From DASRHK01 sp035650495 (GTDB lineage: Bacteria; Pseudomonadota; Gammaproteobacteria; Nevskiales; Nevskiaceae), in assembly GCA_035650495.1 (NCBI GenBank), contig DASRHK010000006.1:1-23198 (forward strand): a stretch of DNA of 23,198 bases, in the 5' to 3' direction. The notes beneath the pieces are model-generated. The model did no database searches, had not been told where the DNA came from, and worked only from the letters and a program-made list of their open reading frames with translations. The position numbers and the translations under genes are program-made. This document shows, piece after piece, positions 15,062 through 22,370 of this stretch; position 1 is the first letter of the stretch; each line of letters begins with the position of its first letter.

Positions 15062-15771
15062 GCGCGGCGCAGCGTCACGACCAGCACGTCGCGGTACGCT
15101 GGCCTGCTCGGATCGATCGGCTGCACCGGTGTCACGCCGTGATACACGCGATGGTCGTCGATCAGCGCGCAATCGAGCGGATCGGTCAGCGTGAACTCGC
15201 CGAGCGCTGCGCCGTCGGGCGACGCGATCGTCGTCGTTCCGCTCGCGATGTTCTGCCGCTTCACCAGCAGCACGCAGACGTAATCCACACCGTCGCGATG
15301 CGAGCCTTCCGGCGTCGGCTGCCCCGCCATCTCGCGCGTCGCCTCGATGCGGAACTGATGCACCTCGACGTGCCAGCTCGCGACCTGCGGCGCCAGCGCG
15401 CCGAACAGATCGCGGCAGAAGCCGATGATCGTGCGCATCGACGCCGATTCGCCGACCTTCTCCGCGATCGGCTCGAACCAGCGCTGCACGTCGCCGAACA
15501 GCGGGTTGTACTCCCGGCTCTGCGTGTGCGGCTGATGCGCCTCGCGCACGATCGCGTCGCGCGTCGCGCGATACACGCCGTAGCGCCGCCGGCGGGAGCG
15601 ATGACCTTCGGCAAGATATTCGTCGAGCGGCATGCCGTCCCAGCTCGCCGCGAACGTCGGCCAGTCGGCGATCCATCCCGATTTCTGCAACAGCTCCCGC
15701 ATCTCGCCCGCGCGCGCGAAGACGCTGCCGTCGCGGCGGATCTCGTCACTGAGAGAGGCGATGGTGCGCAT
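15058..15771 (-). CDS. 2-oxoglutarate/Fe(II) dioxygenase family protein (BsmA/IDO type)
   Basis: The 237-residue protein matches the 2OG-Fe_Oxy_2 family, which contains the isoleucine hydroxylase IDO and the biofilm protein BsmA. Iron ligands are visible as H158 and D160 in SHRDGVDYV and H211 in YHGVTPV; R227 in PAYRDVLVVTL is placed to hold 2-oxoglutarate. The WHVEVHQFRI segment (133-142) before the HxD is family-typical. Members hydroxylate free amino acids in the cytoplasm; the exact substrate here is unknown. ATG 15771 has no Shine-Dalgarno sequence and follows a TACAAT box by ten bases, so the mRNA may be nearly leaderless. Its 5' flank is the large inverted repeat. Confidence 0.88.
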   Translation of the reverse strand: MRTIASLSDEIRRDGSVFARAGEMRELLQKSGWIADWPTFAASWDGMPLDEYLAEGHRSRRRRYGVYRATRDAIVREAHQPHTQSREYNPLFGDVQRWFEPIAEKVGESASMRTIIGFCRDLFGALAPQVASWHVEVHQFRIEATREMAGQPTPEGSHRDGVDYVCVLLVKRQNIASGTTTIASPDGAALGEFTLTDPLDCALIDDHRVYHGVTPVQPIDPSRPAYRDVLVVTLRRA

Positions 15772-15779
15772 GAGGCGCG

Positions 15780-15928
15780 GGATTGTAGCGGCGCTTTACG
15801 CGGTTGGCTGAATTCGGCTTGACGGGGGCGTTAATCGGCAGGGATGCCGATTACGAGCTGCAGGGAAGCTTCTTTTCCGGCGTCCCCCGGCAAGCCGGAT
15901 TCAGCCGACCGTGAGCTCGCTACGATTC
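15780..15928 (+). repeat. Long imperfect inverted repeat with internal hairpin (structured RNA or miniature element)
   Basis: The whole gap between the dioxygenase and SRPBCC genes folds on itself. The main stem pairs 15799-15830 with 15881-15913, broken by one A-G mismatch (15822/15890) and one bulged T (15883). An outer stem pairs 15780-15790 with 15918-15928. Inside lies a perfect nine-pair hairpin, TAATCGGCA (15832-15840) with TGCCGATTA (15845-15853), loop GGGA, and a weaker GAGCT/AGCTT hairpin at 15855-15871. All five non-Watson-Crick pairs are G.U in plus-strand RNA. The element reaches the SRPBCC stop codon at one end and a TACAAT box at the other. It could be a structured RNA or an ERIC/MITE-like palindromic unit. 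Confidence 0.7.
15782..15787 (-). promoter_or_regulatory. Candidate -10 box (TACAAT) of the dioxygenase gene
   Basis: On the minus strand TACAAT lies ten bases before ATG 15771. A start site at the normal distance leaves a leader of only a few bases, in keeping with the missing Shine-Dalgarno sequence. It sits in the outer stem of the inverted repeat. No good -35 is seen. Confidence 0.4.
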
Positions 15929-16381
15929 ACATCGCTTCTTCAACGCCGCCGTCTGCCGATCGAATCCGTCTTGAACCTTCGCGATCGGCGTCGCCCCCGA
16001 CAGCAATCCGGTGAGCTCGATCGTCGTCTTGTAGAACGTCTTGCCGCCCGGCCGCTCCTCGAGGATCTGCAGGCGCTTGCTGCGCACGAGATTCAGCGTC
16101 GACAGGATCGTGCCGAAGTTGTAGCCGTAGACCGCGCGCCGCTGGCCGGGCGCGCCGGACGGCGGCTCGATCACGGCGATGCGCTCCGGCGAGATCACCC
16201 CCTTGCCGTCGTCCCAGCGCACGTGCAGGCGGATCGCGGCGCCGACCTTCGGACCTTCGGGATTCTCGATCTCGATCGTGAACGGATTCCAGTCCGGATA
16301 GCTCTTCAGGTCCATGATCACCTCCCAGACGCGGTCGATCGGCGCATCGATCAGCGTCTCGGACTGCGCGTGCTTGGGCAT
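15920..16381 (-). CDS. SRPBCC (START/Bet v1-like) family protein
   Basis: The 153-residue protein has the SRPBCC pattern: an opening beta strand SETLIDAPIDRVWEVIMDLKSYPDWNPF, where the APIDRVWEV and YPDWNPF pieces are the family hallmark, then alternating strands and a long C-terminal helix (FDRQTAALKKRC). The fold makes a deep hydrophobic pocket; members bind or transform lipids, aromatics or polyketides, or act as cyclases. No catalytic residues can be named. There is no signal peptide. Its start faces the histidine kinase gene across a 66-base divergent gap, and its TAG stop lies inside the long inverted repeat, so the repeat may have supplied the present C-terminus. Confidence 0.87.
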   Translation of the reverse strand: MPKHAQSETLIDAPIDRVWEVIMDLKSYPDWNPFTIEIENPEGPKVGAAIRLHVRWDDGKGVISPERIAVIEPPSGAPGQRRAVYGYNFGTILSTLNLVRSKRLQILEERPGGKTFYKTTIELTGLLSGATPIAKVQDGFDRQTAALKKRCES

Positions 16382-16447
16382 CGGGCGATTCCAGGGTCGG
16401 GAAGGGCCTTATTAGAACCCACGCACGCCAATCGCGGTCTGATCTGC
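16382..16447. promoter_or_regulatory. Short divergent promoter region between the SRPBCC and kinase genes
   Basis: TTATTA (16409-16414) on the plus strand is TAATAA on the minus strand, so one AT-rich core in an otherwise GC-rich gap could serve as -10 for both directions. Neither gene has a clear Shine-Dalgarno sequence. The kinase start is uncertain, so the right border is approximate. Confidence 0.35.
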
Positions 16448-17587
16448 TTGGACGAGATCCCGCCTTCCACGCCGGACCAGGCGCTCGCCGCGCGATTGCT
16501 CGAGCTCGCGACGGGGCGCGTGCGTTCGCATGCGGCGATCCTGATCGATCCCGCGGGAAGCATCGTCGGCTGGCTCCCCGGCGCCGAGCAGACCTTCGGT
16601 TACAGCGCCGGCGAGATGATCGGCCGGTCGTGCGACGTCATCTTCACGCCCGAGGACATCGCGCGCGGCATGCCGCGATGGGAGCGCGAGACGGCTGTGC
16701 GATCCGGGCTCGCCGAAGACGATCGCTGGCAGCTGCGCAAGGACGGTGCGCGGATCTGGGTCACCGGCACGATGACCGCGATCCGCGACGACGACGGCGT
16801 GGTGCTCGGCTTCGCGAAGCTGCTGCGCGATCGCACAGACCTGAAGACGCATGTCGAGGCGCTGGAGAGCCGCATCGCGGCCCTGCAGGAGGCGGAGCAG
16901 CGTCGCGTGAATTTCACGTCCACGCTCGCGCACGAGCTGCGCAGTCCGCTATCGGCGGTCTCGACGGCAGCGCTCCTGCTGGAGCGGCGGGCCGACCGCT
17001 CCCCCGAGACGCAGTTCGCGGTGGGCAGCATCCGCCGGCAGGTCGATTTCATGGCGCGCGTGATCAGCGACCTCGTCGAAGTCGCGCGCTCGACGCTCGG
17101 CAAGACCGAGCTGCATGCCGAGCGCATCGCGCTGCAGGCGGTGATCCGCGATGCGTGCGAAGCCTCAGCGTCCTCGATCCGGCAGCGCGGCCATCGGCTG
17201 CAGCAATTGCTGCCCGAGGCGAAGCTCTACGTCGACGCCGACGCGGTGCGCCTGCGGCAGGTGTTCATCAACCTCATCGAGAATGCCGCGAAGTACACGC
17301 CGCCGGGCGGGAACATCTGGGTCAAGGCGACCACCGAGGGCGACGAAGCGGTGGTGAAGATCGCCGACGACGGCATCGGCATCGCGCCCGAAGTGATGCC
17401 GCACATCTTCGAGCTGTTCACCCAAGCGGAGACCGCGTCGAAATCCGGATTGGGCATCGGCCTTGCGCTGGTCAAGGAGGTCGTCGCGCTGCACGGCGGT
17501 ACCGTGCAGGCGATGAGCGACGGCCTCAACAAGGGCAGCGAGTTCACCGTGCGCTTGCGGCTGCCGCCGCAACGCCCGGAGGGTTGA
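16448..17587 (+). CDS. PAS-domain sensor histidine kinase
   Basis: From TTG 16448 the product has 379 residues. A PAS domain spans about 25-130 (WLPGAEQTFGY, then PEDIARG, then WQLRKDGARIWV, then GFAKLLRDRTDLK). A short coiled linker leads to the HisKA helix with the phospho-acceptor H162 in AHELRSPLSAV. The HATPase_c domain follows: N-box NLIENAAK (275-282), G1 DDGIGI (307-312), F-box FELFTQ, G2 GLGIGLAL (334-341). All elements for autophosphorylation are present. No membrane segment is visible, so sensing is cytoplasmic via PAS; the ligand is unknown, and PAS lacks the NCRFL cysteine motif of LOV photosensors. No response regulator lies nearby. The TTG start is chosen because the frame has no ATG before 16616, inside PAS; it lacks a ribosome binding site, so it is tentative. 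Confidence 0.87.
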   Translation: MDEIPPSTPDQALAARLLELATGRVRSHAAILIDPAGSIVGWLPGAEQTFGYSAGEMIGRSCDVIFTPEDIARGMPRWERETAVRSGLAEDDRWQLRKDGARIWVTGTMTAIRDDDGVVLGFAKLLRDRTDLKTHVEALESRIAALQEAEQRRVNFTSTLAHELRSPLSAVSTAALLLERRADRSPETQFAVGSIRRQVDFMARVISDLVEVARSTLGKTELHAERIALQAVIRDACEASASSIRQRGHRLQQLLPEAKLYVDADAVRLRQVFINLIENAAKYTPPGGNIWVKATTEGDEAVVKIADDGIGIAPEVMPHIFELFTQAETASKSGLGIGLALVKEVVALHGGTVQAMSDGLNKGSEFTVRLRLPPQRPEG

Positions 17588-17591
17588 GCGG

Positions 17592-18152
17592 CTAGAAGCC
17601 GGCGGAGAACATGATCTCCGCGCCATCCTTGCGCGGCGCGAGCCCCAGCTGTGCTCGCTGGACGCGAAGTCGGTTGAGCTGCTTCTGCGCGCTCGCGAGG
17701 CTGTAGATGCTCACCGCGATGATCGGGATGCCGGCGCCGAGCCCGATCCAGTTGACGTAGACCTGATCCTTGCCCGACTCGTTGGCCTTGCGCTGCGCTT
17801 CCGAAGCGGCGTAGACCAAGCCGCCGATGACCACCGCGCCGCCGATGACGATGCCCGTGATCGACAGCGCGCGTTTGGTCTTCTGGTGCGAGATCGCGTC
17901 GTCGAGCGCTTGTCGTGCCGCCGGCGAGGCATTCGACGTCGCGCGGACCGGTGCTTCCTGCGGCGCGGGTTGCTGCGCCGGATACCACTCCGACGCAGGC
18001 GCCGGTGTGGGTGCGGCGGGTGCTGGCGTGGGCGTCGCCGGCATCGGCGCGACTGGAACCCGCGCCGGCGTACCCCCGACATCACCCGCATGAACCACGG
18101 CCGGAATTCCCGCAAGGCAGACGAAGCCCGCTGCGAGCAGTGTCTTGATCAT
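17592..18152 (-). CDS. Hypothetical proline-rich membrane protein with signal peptide
   Basis: I do not recognise the family. The 186 residues start with a signal peptide (1-22, ending VVHA before GDV). Residues 29-69 are rich in Ala, Pro and Thr (PATPTPAPAAPTPAPA), a flexible spacer. Two hydrophobic segments lie at about 96-116 and 132-152, the first glycine-rich; the C-terminus is basic and ends MFSAGF. The layout suggests an envelope protein with a periplasmic linker and a two-helix anchor. A G-rich run GGGGGGAT precedes ATG 18152. It is convergent with the histidine kinase (four bases between stops) and divergent from the alpha/beta hydrolase. Amino-acid composition and codon use look native. 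Confidence 0.72.
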   Translation of the reverse strand: MIKTLLAAGFVCLAGIPAVVHAGDVGGTPARVPVAPMPATPTPAPAAPTPAPASEWYPAQQPAPQEAPVRATSNASPAARQALDDAISHQKTKRALSITGIVIGGAVVIGGLVYAASEAQRKANESGKDQVYVNWIGLGAGIPIIAVSIYSLASAQKQLNRLRVQRAQLGLAPRKDGAEIMFSAGF

Positions 18153-18190
18153 TTGCCATCCCCCCGGATGTCAGAAGAGGCGCGCGTCGT

Positions 18191-18240
18191 TTGCGCGGGC
18201 CTTCGATGCTGGCAATTATAAGCGGCCCGCGAACGAGGAG
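18191..18240 (+). promoter_or_regulatory. Promoter and ribosome binding site of the alpha/beta hydrolase
   Basis: TTGCGC (18191-18196), a 17-base spacer and AATTAT (18214-18219) form a fair sigma-70 promoter in the only AT-rich patch of the gap. AGGAG at 18236-18240 lies five bases before ATG 18246. The same gap must also hold the promoter of the minus-strand proline-rich gene. Confidence 0.45.
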
Positions 18241-18245
18241 CTGAC

Positions 18246-19028
18246 ATGCCCACCGCATCGGTGAACGGCCAGAAGATCTATTTCGAGGATACCGGCGGCA
18301 AAGGCCCGCCGATCATCCTCGGTCACGGCTTCCTGATGGATCACGAGATGTTCGCGCCGCAGGTCGCCGCGTTGAAGAACGAATTCCGCGTCATCACCTG
18401 GGACGAGCGCGGCTTCGGCAGCACCGAATTCGACGGCAAGCCATTCACCTATTGGGATTCGGCGCGCGATTGCCTCGCATTGCTCGACCATCTGGGCATC
18501 GAGCGCGCCGTCGTCGGCGGCATGTCGCAAGGTGGCTATCTGTCACTGCGCGTCGCGCTGACCGCGCCGCAACGCGTTCGCGCGCTCGTCCGCATCGACA
18601 CGCAGGCCGCCGCCGAGGATCCCGCGAAGAGCGCCGGCTACAAGCAGCTGATGGAAGGCTGGGCGAGCATGGGACCCGTCGACGCGATCGCGCAGACCGT
18701 CGCCAAGATCATCATCGACCAGCCCGGCGAGAACGAGCGCTGGATCGCGAAGTGGCGAGCGCGGCCGCACGCGCTGATCGTCGAGCCGGGCCACTGCCTG
18801 CTCGAGCGCGATGACATCAGCACGCGGCTGGCCGAGATCAAATGTCCGGCGCTGGTGATCCACGGCACCAACGACACCGCGATCCCGATGAAGAACGCGC
18901 GGGCGATGGCGGACGCGTTACCGGACTGTCGCGCCTTCGTCGAAGTCGACGGCGCCGCGCACGCGGCGAACCTGACGCATCCGAAGCCGGTGAACGAAGC
19001 GCTGCTGGAATTCCTGCGCAGCCTCTAA
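18246..19028 (+). CDS. Alpha/beta fold hydrolase
   Basis: The 260-residue protein is a canonical alpha/beta hydrolase. The oxyanion element is GHGF (26-29), the nucleophile S94 lies in GGMSQGG, the acid is D210 in HGTNDTAIP, and the base is H239 in GAAHAANLTHP. WDERGFGSTEFDG (52-64) is the typical loop after strand 4. Length and motifs fit esterases, lactonases (AidH/3-oxoadipate enol-lactonase type) and C-C bond hydrolases; the sequence does not decide between them. No signal peptide, so cytoplasmic. ATG 18246 has a good ribosome binding site. It is transcribed alone and converges with the dienelactone hydrolase gene, whose stop is five bases away. Confidence 0.9.
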   Translation: MPTASVNGQKIYFEDTGGKGPPIILGHGFLMDHEMFAPQVAALKNEFRVITWDERGFGSTEFDGKPFTYWDSARDCLALLDHLGIERAVVGGMSQGGYLSLRVALTAPQRVRALVRIDTQAAAEDPAKSAGYKQLMEGWASMGPVDAIAQTVAKIIIDQPGENERWIAKWRARPHALIVEPGHCLLERDDISTRLAEIKCPALVIHGTNDTAIPMKNARAMADALPDCRAFVEVDGAAHAANLTHPKPVNEALLEFLRSL

Positions 19029-19032
19029 CGCT

Positions 19033-19899
19033 TCACGCCAGCGCGCGCTTGAACAGCGCGAGCATGCGCGACCACGCCTTCTCGGCCTGATCGTGGTCGT
19101 AGACCGGTGAATCGGTGGGACACCAGCCATGCTTGGTGCCGGCGTAGACCTCGATCTCGGCGGGCAGCTTTGCTTGCGCGAACGCATCGCGCAGCGTGTC
19201 CTTCGACTTCGGCTCCTTCTCGTCGTCGTTCGCCGCGATCGCGATCAGGAATTGGGCCTTCATCTTCGGGATCGAGAGGTGCGGGCTGTCGGGCTTGTCG
19301 GTGACGAGCCCGCCGCCGTGGAACGTCGCGGCGGCGCCGATGCGATCCGGCACGTTTGCCGCTGTGCGGAAGACCAGCGGCCCGCCCATGCAGTAGCCGG
19401 TCGTGCCGACTTTCTTCTTCGTGTCCGTCGCCGGCTGCTGATCGAGGAACGACACGAACGCCGGCGCGTCGACCTGCACGGTTTGCGGCGAGAGTGAATG
19501 CATCAGCGCCATCAGCGCGTCGCGCGTCGGCGGGTCGTTGAAGTCGGGATTCTTTGGCGCCGTCGGCGCGCGCTTGGTGCGGTAGAACGGATTCACCACG
19601 AGCACCGCGTAGCCCGATTCTGCAAGCCGCGTCGCCATCTCCTTGAACGCGGGACGCAGCCCGAAGATGTCGGGCCAGATCAGCACGGCGGCGTGCTTGC
19701 CCTTCGCCGGATGCACGAAGTACGCATCACACGTGCCGTCGGACGTCTTGATCTCGACGTCGCGGCCCTTCGTCGCGGGCGCGGCCATCGCCGGCAGCGT
19801 TGCCGCGACGCCCGCGCCAACCGCCAGCGCGCCGAACTTGCGTCGTGACATGCCGCGGCGCTGCTGCGCAAATCCGCCGAAATCGTCCTGCTCGCACAT
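19033..19899 (-). CDS. Dienelactone hydrolase family protein with Tat signal
   Basis: The 288-residue protein carries a twin-arginine signal at its N-terminus (SRRKFGALAVGAG, R19-R20), followed by a hydrophobic stretch ending MAAPA, so it should be exported folded. The mature part is a dienelactone-hydrolase fold: nucleophile C170 in GYCMGG, acid D225 or D226 in AANDD, base H257 in KHGW. Family members hydrolyse lactones or esters; exported ones have no settled substrate. It is the last gene of the catabolic operon, 13 bases after the VOC gene, with GGAG eight bases before ATG 19899. A secreted enzyme at the end of a cytoplasmic pathway is notable; it may release substrate from an ester or lactone outside the cell, which is inference. 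Confidence 0.9.
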   Translation of the reverse strand: MCEQDDFGGFAQQRRGMSRRKFGALAVGAGVAATLPAMAAPATKGRDVEIKTSDGTCDAYFVHPAKGKHAAVLIWPDIFGLRPAFKEMATRLAESGYAVLVVNPFYRTKRAPTAPKNPDFNDPPTRDALMALMHSLSPQTVQVDAPAFVSFLDQQPATDTKKKVGTTGYCMGGPLVFRTAANVPDRIGAAATFHGGGLVTDKPDSPHLSIPKMKAQFLIAIAANDDEKEPKSKDTLRDAFAQAKLPAEIEVYAGTKHGWCPTDSPVYDHDQAEKAWSRMLALFKRALA

Positions 19900-19912
19900 G
19901 TTGTCGTCTCCG

Positions 19913-20443
19913 TCAGCGTTTCAGGGTGGCGAAATCGATGACCACGGGCTTGCCGCTTCCGTTCCATCCTCTCGCGGCAGGAACGCCGATCTCGAACATC
20001 TGCCGGATCTGCGGCGTGGCCTGCAGCACTTCGATGAAGGTGCGCTCGCCCGGCACGGGCGAGGCGAAGTAGACGTAGCGGCCGCCGTTCATGTTGATGT
20101 CGAACACGAGCTTCAGGCCTGCATCTTCACCGCGCTTCACGGCGTCGTTGATCTCGTCGGAGAGGAACGCGATGTGATGCAGCCCGAACTGCTTGCGCGC
20201 GATCGGATCGCGATACGGCGAGGGCGCGTCGTTGGTCTGCTGGATGAGCTCGATCTGGACGTCGCCGCGATACGAAAGGGCGAGATCGATGACCGGCACG
20301 CTGGGCTTGCCTTCGTAGACCGCGTGGAGCGGCACGTTGCGCATGATCGTCCACGGGCCGACGCGCATCCCGCGCATCCACGCTTCCACCGCCGCATCGA
20401 GGCTCTCGACGACGTAACCGAGCTGGCGGACGGCGCCGAACAC
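19913..20443 (-). CDS. VOC superfamily (glyoxalase-like) protein
   Basis: The 176-residue protein starts at GTG 20443, directly next to the aldolase stop (TAAGTG), so the two are coupled. Two beta-alpha-beta-beta-beta modules are visible. Probable metal ligands, by position, are Q7 (RQLGYVV), E65 (VQIELIQ), H90 (LHHIAF) and E138 (FIEVLQ), a Gln-Glu-His-Glu set like that of human glyoxalase I rather than the His-first set of most epimerases. It is too short and too unlike extradiol dioxygenases to be the ring-cleavage enzyme. Isomerase, epimerase or lyase activity on a CoA ester or aldehyde is possible. Its place inside the meta-cleavage operon ties it to that pathway; substrate unknown. Confidence 0.85.
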   Translation of the reverse strand: MFGAVRQLGYVVESLDAAVEAWMRGMRVGPWTIMRNVPLHAVYEGKPSVPVIDLALSYRGDVQIELIQQTNDAPSPYRDPIARKQFGLHHIAFLSDEINDAVKRGEDAGLKLVFDINMNGGRYVYFASPVPGERTFIEVLQATPQIRQMFEIGVPAARGWNGSGKPVVIDFATLKR

Positions 20444-21490
20444 TTACGCGACCGCTTTCTTGCCGAGCAACCCTCTTTCGCGCGCCATGGTGAGCGCGGT
20501 GTCCTCGATCATGTCCTCCTGGCCGCCGACCATCTTCTTGCGGCCGAGCTCGAGGAGGATCTCGCGCGCGGAGATGCCGTACTTCGCTTCGGCGCGGCGC
20601 GCAAACAGGAGGAACGACGAATAGACGCCGGCGTAGCCGAGCGTGAGCGAGTTGCGATCGATCCGCACCGGGAAATCCATGATCGGCGTGACGAGGTCTT
20701 CGGCGACGTCGGACACCTTGAACACGTCGACGCCGGTCTCGACGCCCATGCGGTTGCAGACCGCGACGAATACTTCCATCGGCGTGTTGCCCGCACCCGC
20801 GCCCATGCCGCCGCAAGCGCAGTCGATGCGGCGCGCGCCGGCTTCGACCGCGGCGAGTGAGTTGGCGACGCCCATCGACAGATTGTGATGGCCGTGGAAG
20901 CCGATCTCGGTCTCGGGCTTGAGCTTGTCGCGGAACATCTTGATCCGCGCGCTCACATCGTCGGGGAGCATGTAGCCAGCGGAGTCGGTGACGTAGAGAC
21001 AGTTCGCGCCGTAGCTTTCCATCAGCAGCGCCTGCTTCACCAACGCTTCCGGCTCGATCATGTGCGCCATCATCAAAAACCCGACCGTGTCCATGCCGAG
21101 CTTGCGACCGAGCGCGATGTGCTGCTCGGAGACGTCGGCCTCGGTGCAATGGGTCGCGACGCGAATCGTCGTCACACCGCAGTCCTTCGCCATGCGCAGA
21201 TGGTCGACCGTGCCGATGCCCGGCAGGAGCAGGGCAGAGACCTTGGCTTTCTTGAGCAGCGGAATCACCGCGCGCAGATATTCCTCGTCGCTCGCGGCCG
21301 GGAAGCCGTAGTTCACCGACGCGCCGCCGAGCCCGTCGCCGTGCGTGACTTCGATCAGCGGCACGCCCGCTTCGTCGAGGCCCTTGGCGATCGACTTCAT
21401 CTGCTCGATGGTGATCTGGTGACGCTTCGGGTGCATGCCGTCGCGCAGCGACATGTCATGCGTGGTGACCTTGATGCCTTTCAGGTTCAT
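20444..21490 (-). CDS. dmpG: 4-hydroxy-2-oxovalerate aldolase (DmpG/HsaF/BphI type)
   Basis: The 348-residue protein is full length and easy to recognise. R16, D17 and H20 in SLRDGMH match the catalytic Arg, metal ligand and base of BphI at the same numbering; H199 and H201 in GFHGHHNLS are the other metal ligands. It cleaves 4-hydroxy-2-oxoacids to pyruvate and an aldehyde, and in known systems channels the aldehyde into the partner dehydrogenase. That partner lies immediately upstream, overlapping by four bases (ATGA), as expected for a complex made together. A GGAGGAG ribosome binding site precedes ATG 21490. In aromatic degradation the aldehyde is acetaldehyde; in steroid degradation (HsaF) it is propionaldehyde. 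The sequence alone does not decide which. Confidence 0.95.
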   Translation of the reverse strand: MNLKGIKVTTHDMSLRDGMHPKRHQITIEQMKSIAKGLDEAGVPLIEVTHGDGLGGASVNYGFPAASDEEYLRAVIPLLKKAKVSALLLPGIGTVDHLRMAKDCGVTTIRVATHCTEADVSEQHIALGRKLGMDTVGFLMMAHMIEPEALVKQALLMESYGANCLYVTDSAGYMLPDDVSARIKMFRDKLKPETEIGFHGHHNLSMGVANSLAAVEAGARRIDCACGGMGAGAGNTPMEVFVAVCNRMGVETGVDVFKVSDVAEDLVTPIMDFPVRIDRNSLTLGYAGVYSSFLLFARRAEAKYGISAREILLELGRKKMVGGQEDMIEDTALTMARERGLLGKKAVA

Positions 21491-22368
21491 GCGTGCATCT
21501 CCTCCGCGAACAGCTCCGCGGTGCGCGTCGCCGACGCGGTCATGATGTCGAGGTTGCCGGCGTACTTCGGCAGATAGTCGCCGAGGCCTGCCACTTCCAT
21601 GAACACGGTGACGCGGTTGCCGTCGAACACGGGGCCGTTCACCAGCTTGTAGCCCGGCACGTACTTCTGCACTTCCTTGATCATCTCGTGCACGGACTTG
21701 GTGATCTCTTCCTGCTTCGGCGTGTCTTCGGTGAGGCAGTGGATCGTGTCGCGCATGATCAGCGGCGGATCGGCGGGATTGATCACGATGATCGCCTTGC
21801 CGACCTTCGCGCCACCGACTTTCTCGACACCTGCGGCCGTCGTGCGCGTGAACTCGTCGATGTTCTTGCGCGTGCCGGGACCGACCGACTTCGACGCCAC
21901 CGTCGCGACGATCTCGCCGTACTTCACCGGCTGCACGCGCGACACCGCGTAGACCATCGGGATCGTCGCCTGGCCGCCGCAGGAGACCATGTTGACGTTC
22001 ATCTCCTTCTTGCCGGCGTGCTGCTTCAGGTTCACCGGTGGCACGCAGTAGGGACCGATCGCAGCGGGCGTGAGATCGATCATCACCACGCCGAGCTTGG
22101 TGAGCTTGTCGCTGTTCTCTTTATGGACGTAAGCGGAAGTCGCATCGAAGGCGATCTTCACGCCGTCGGCTTTCACGTGCGGGACGAGACCGTCGACGCC
22201 CTTGTCGGTCGTCTTCAGGCCGTGCTTGCGCGCGAGCGCGAGGCCTTCGCTCTGCGGATCGATGCCGACCATCCACACCGGCTCGAGCAAAGGGCTCCGC
22301 TGCAATTTGTACATGAGGTCGGTGCCGATGTTGCCGGAGCCGACGATGGCGCACTTGATTTTCTTCAT
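21487..22368 (-). CDS. dmpF: Acetaldehyde dehydrogenase, acylating (DmpF/HsaG/BphJ type)
   Basis: The 293-residue protein has the cofactor loop GSGNIGTD near residues 10-17 and the catalytic C130 in VSCGGQATIP. The GTRKNIDEFTRTT and NPADPPLIMRDT segments are strongly conserved in this family. It oxidises acetaldehyde (or propionaldehyde) with NAD+ and CoA to acyl-CoA, receiving the aldehyde through a tunnel from the aldolase. It lies two bases after the hydratase stop and overlaps the aldolase start, so hydratase, dehydrogenase and aldolase follow the dmpE-F-G order. Length is normal and no key residue is missing. Confidence 0.95.
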   Translation of the reverse strand: MKKIKCAIVGSGNIGTDLMYKLQRSPLLEPVWMVGIDPQSEGLALARKHGLKTTDKGVDGLVPHVKADGVKIAFDATSAYVHKENSDKLTKLGVVMIDLTPAAIGPYCVPPVNLKQHAGKKEMNVNMVSCGGQATIPMVYAVSRVQPVKYGEIVATVASKSVGPGTRKNIDEFTRTTAAGVEKVGGAKVGKAIIVINPADPPLIMRDTIHCLTEDTPKQEEITKSVHEMIKEVQKYVPGYKLVNGPVFDGNRVTVFMEVAGLGDYLPKYAGNLDIMTASATRTAELFAEEMHA

Positions 22369-22370
22369 AG

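Noticed and set aside
15781..15928. The long inverted repeat as an ordinary rho-independent terminator
   Set aside because: The stem is far longer than usual, contains internal hairpins, and no T-run follows on either strand.
19913..20443. VOC protein as the extradiol ring-cleavage dioxygenase of the operon
   Set aside because: It is only 176 residues, lacks the His-His-Glu iron pattern, and has a Gln-first metal set.
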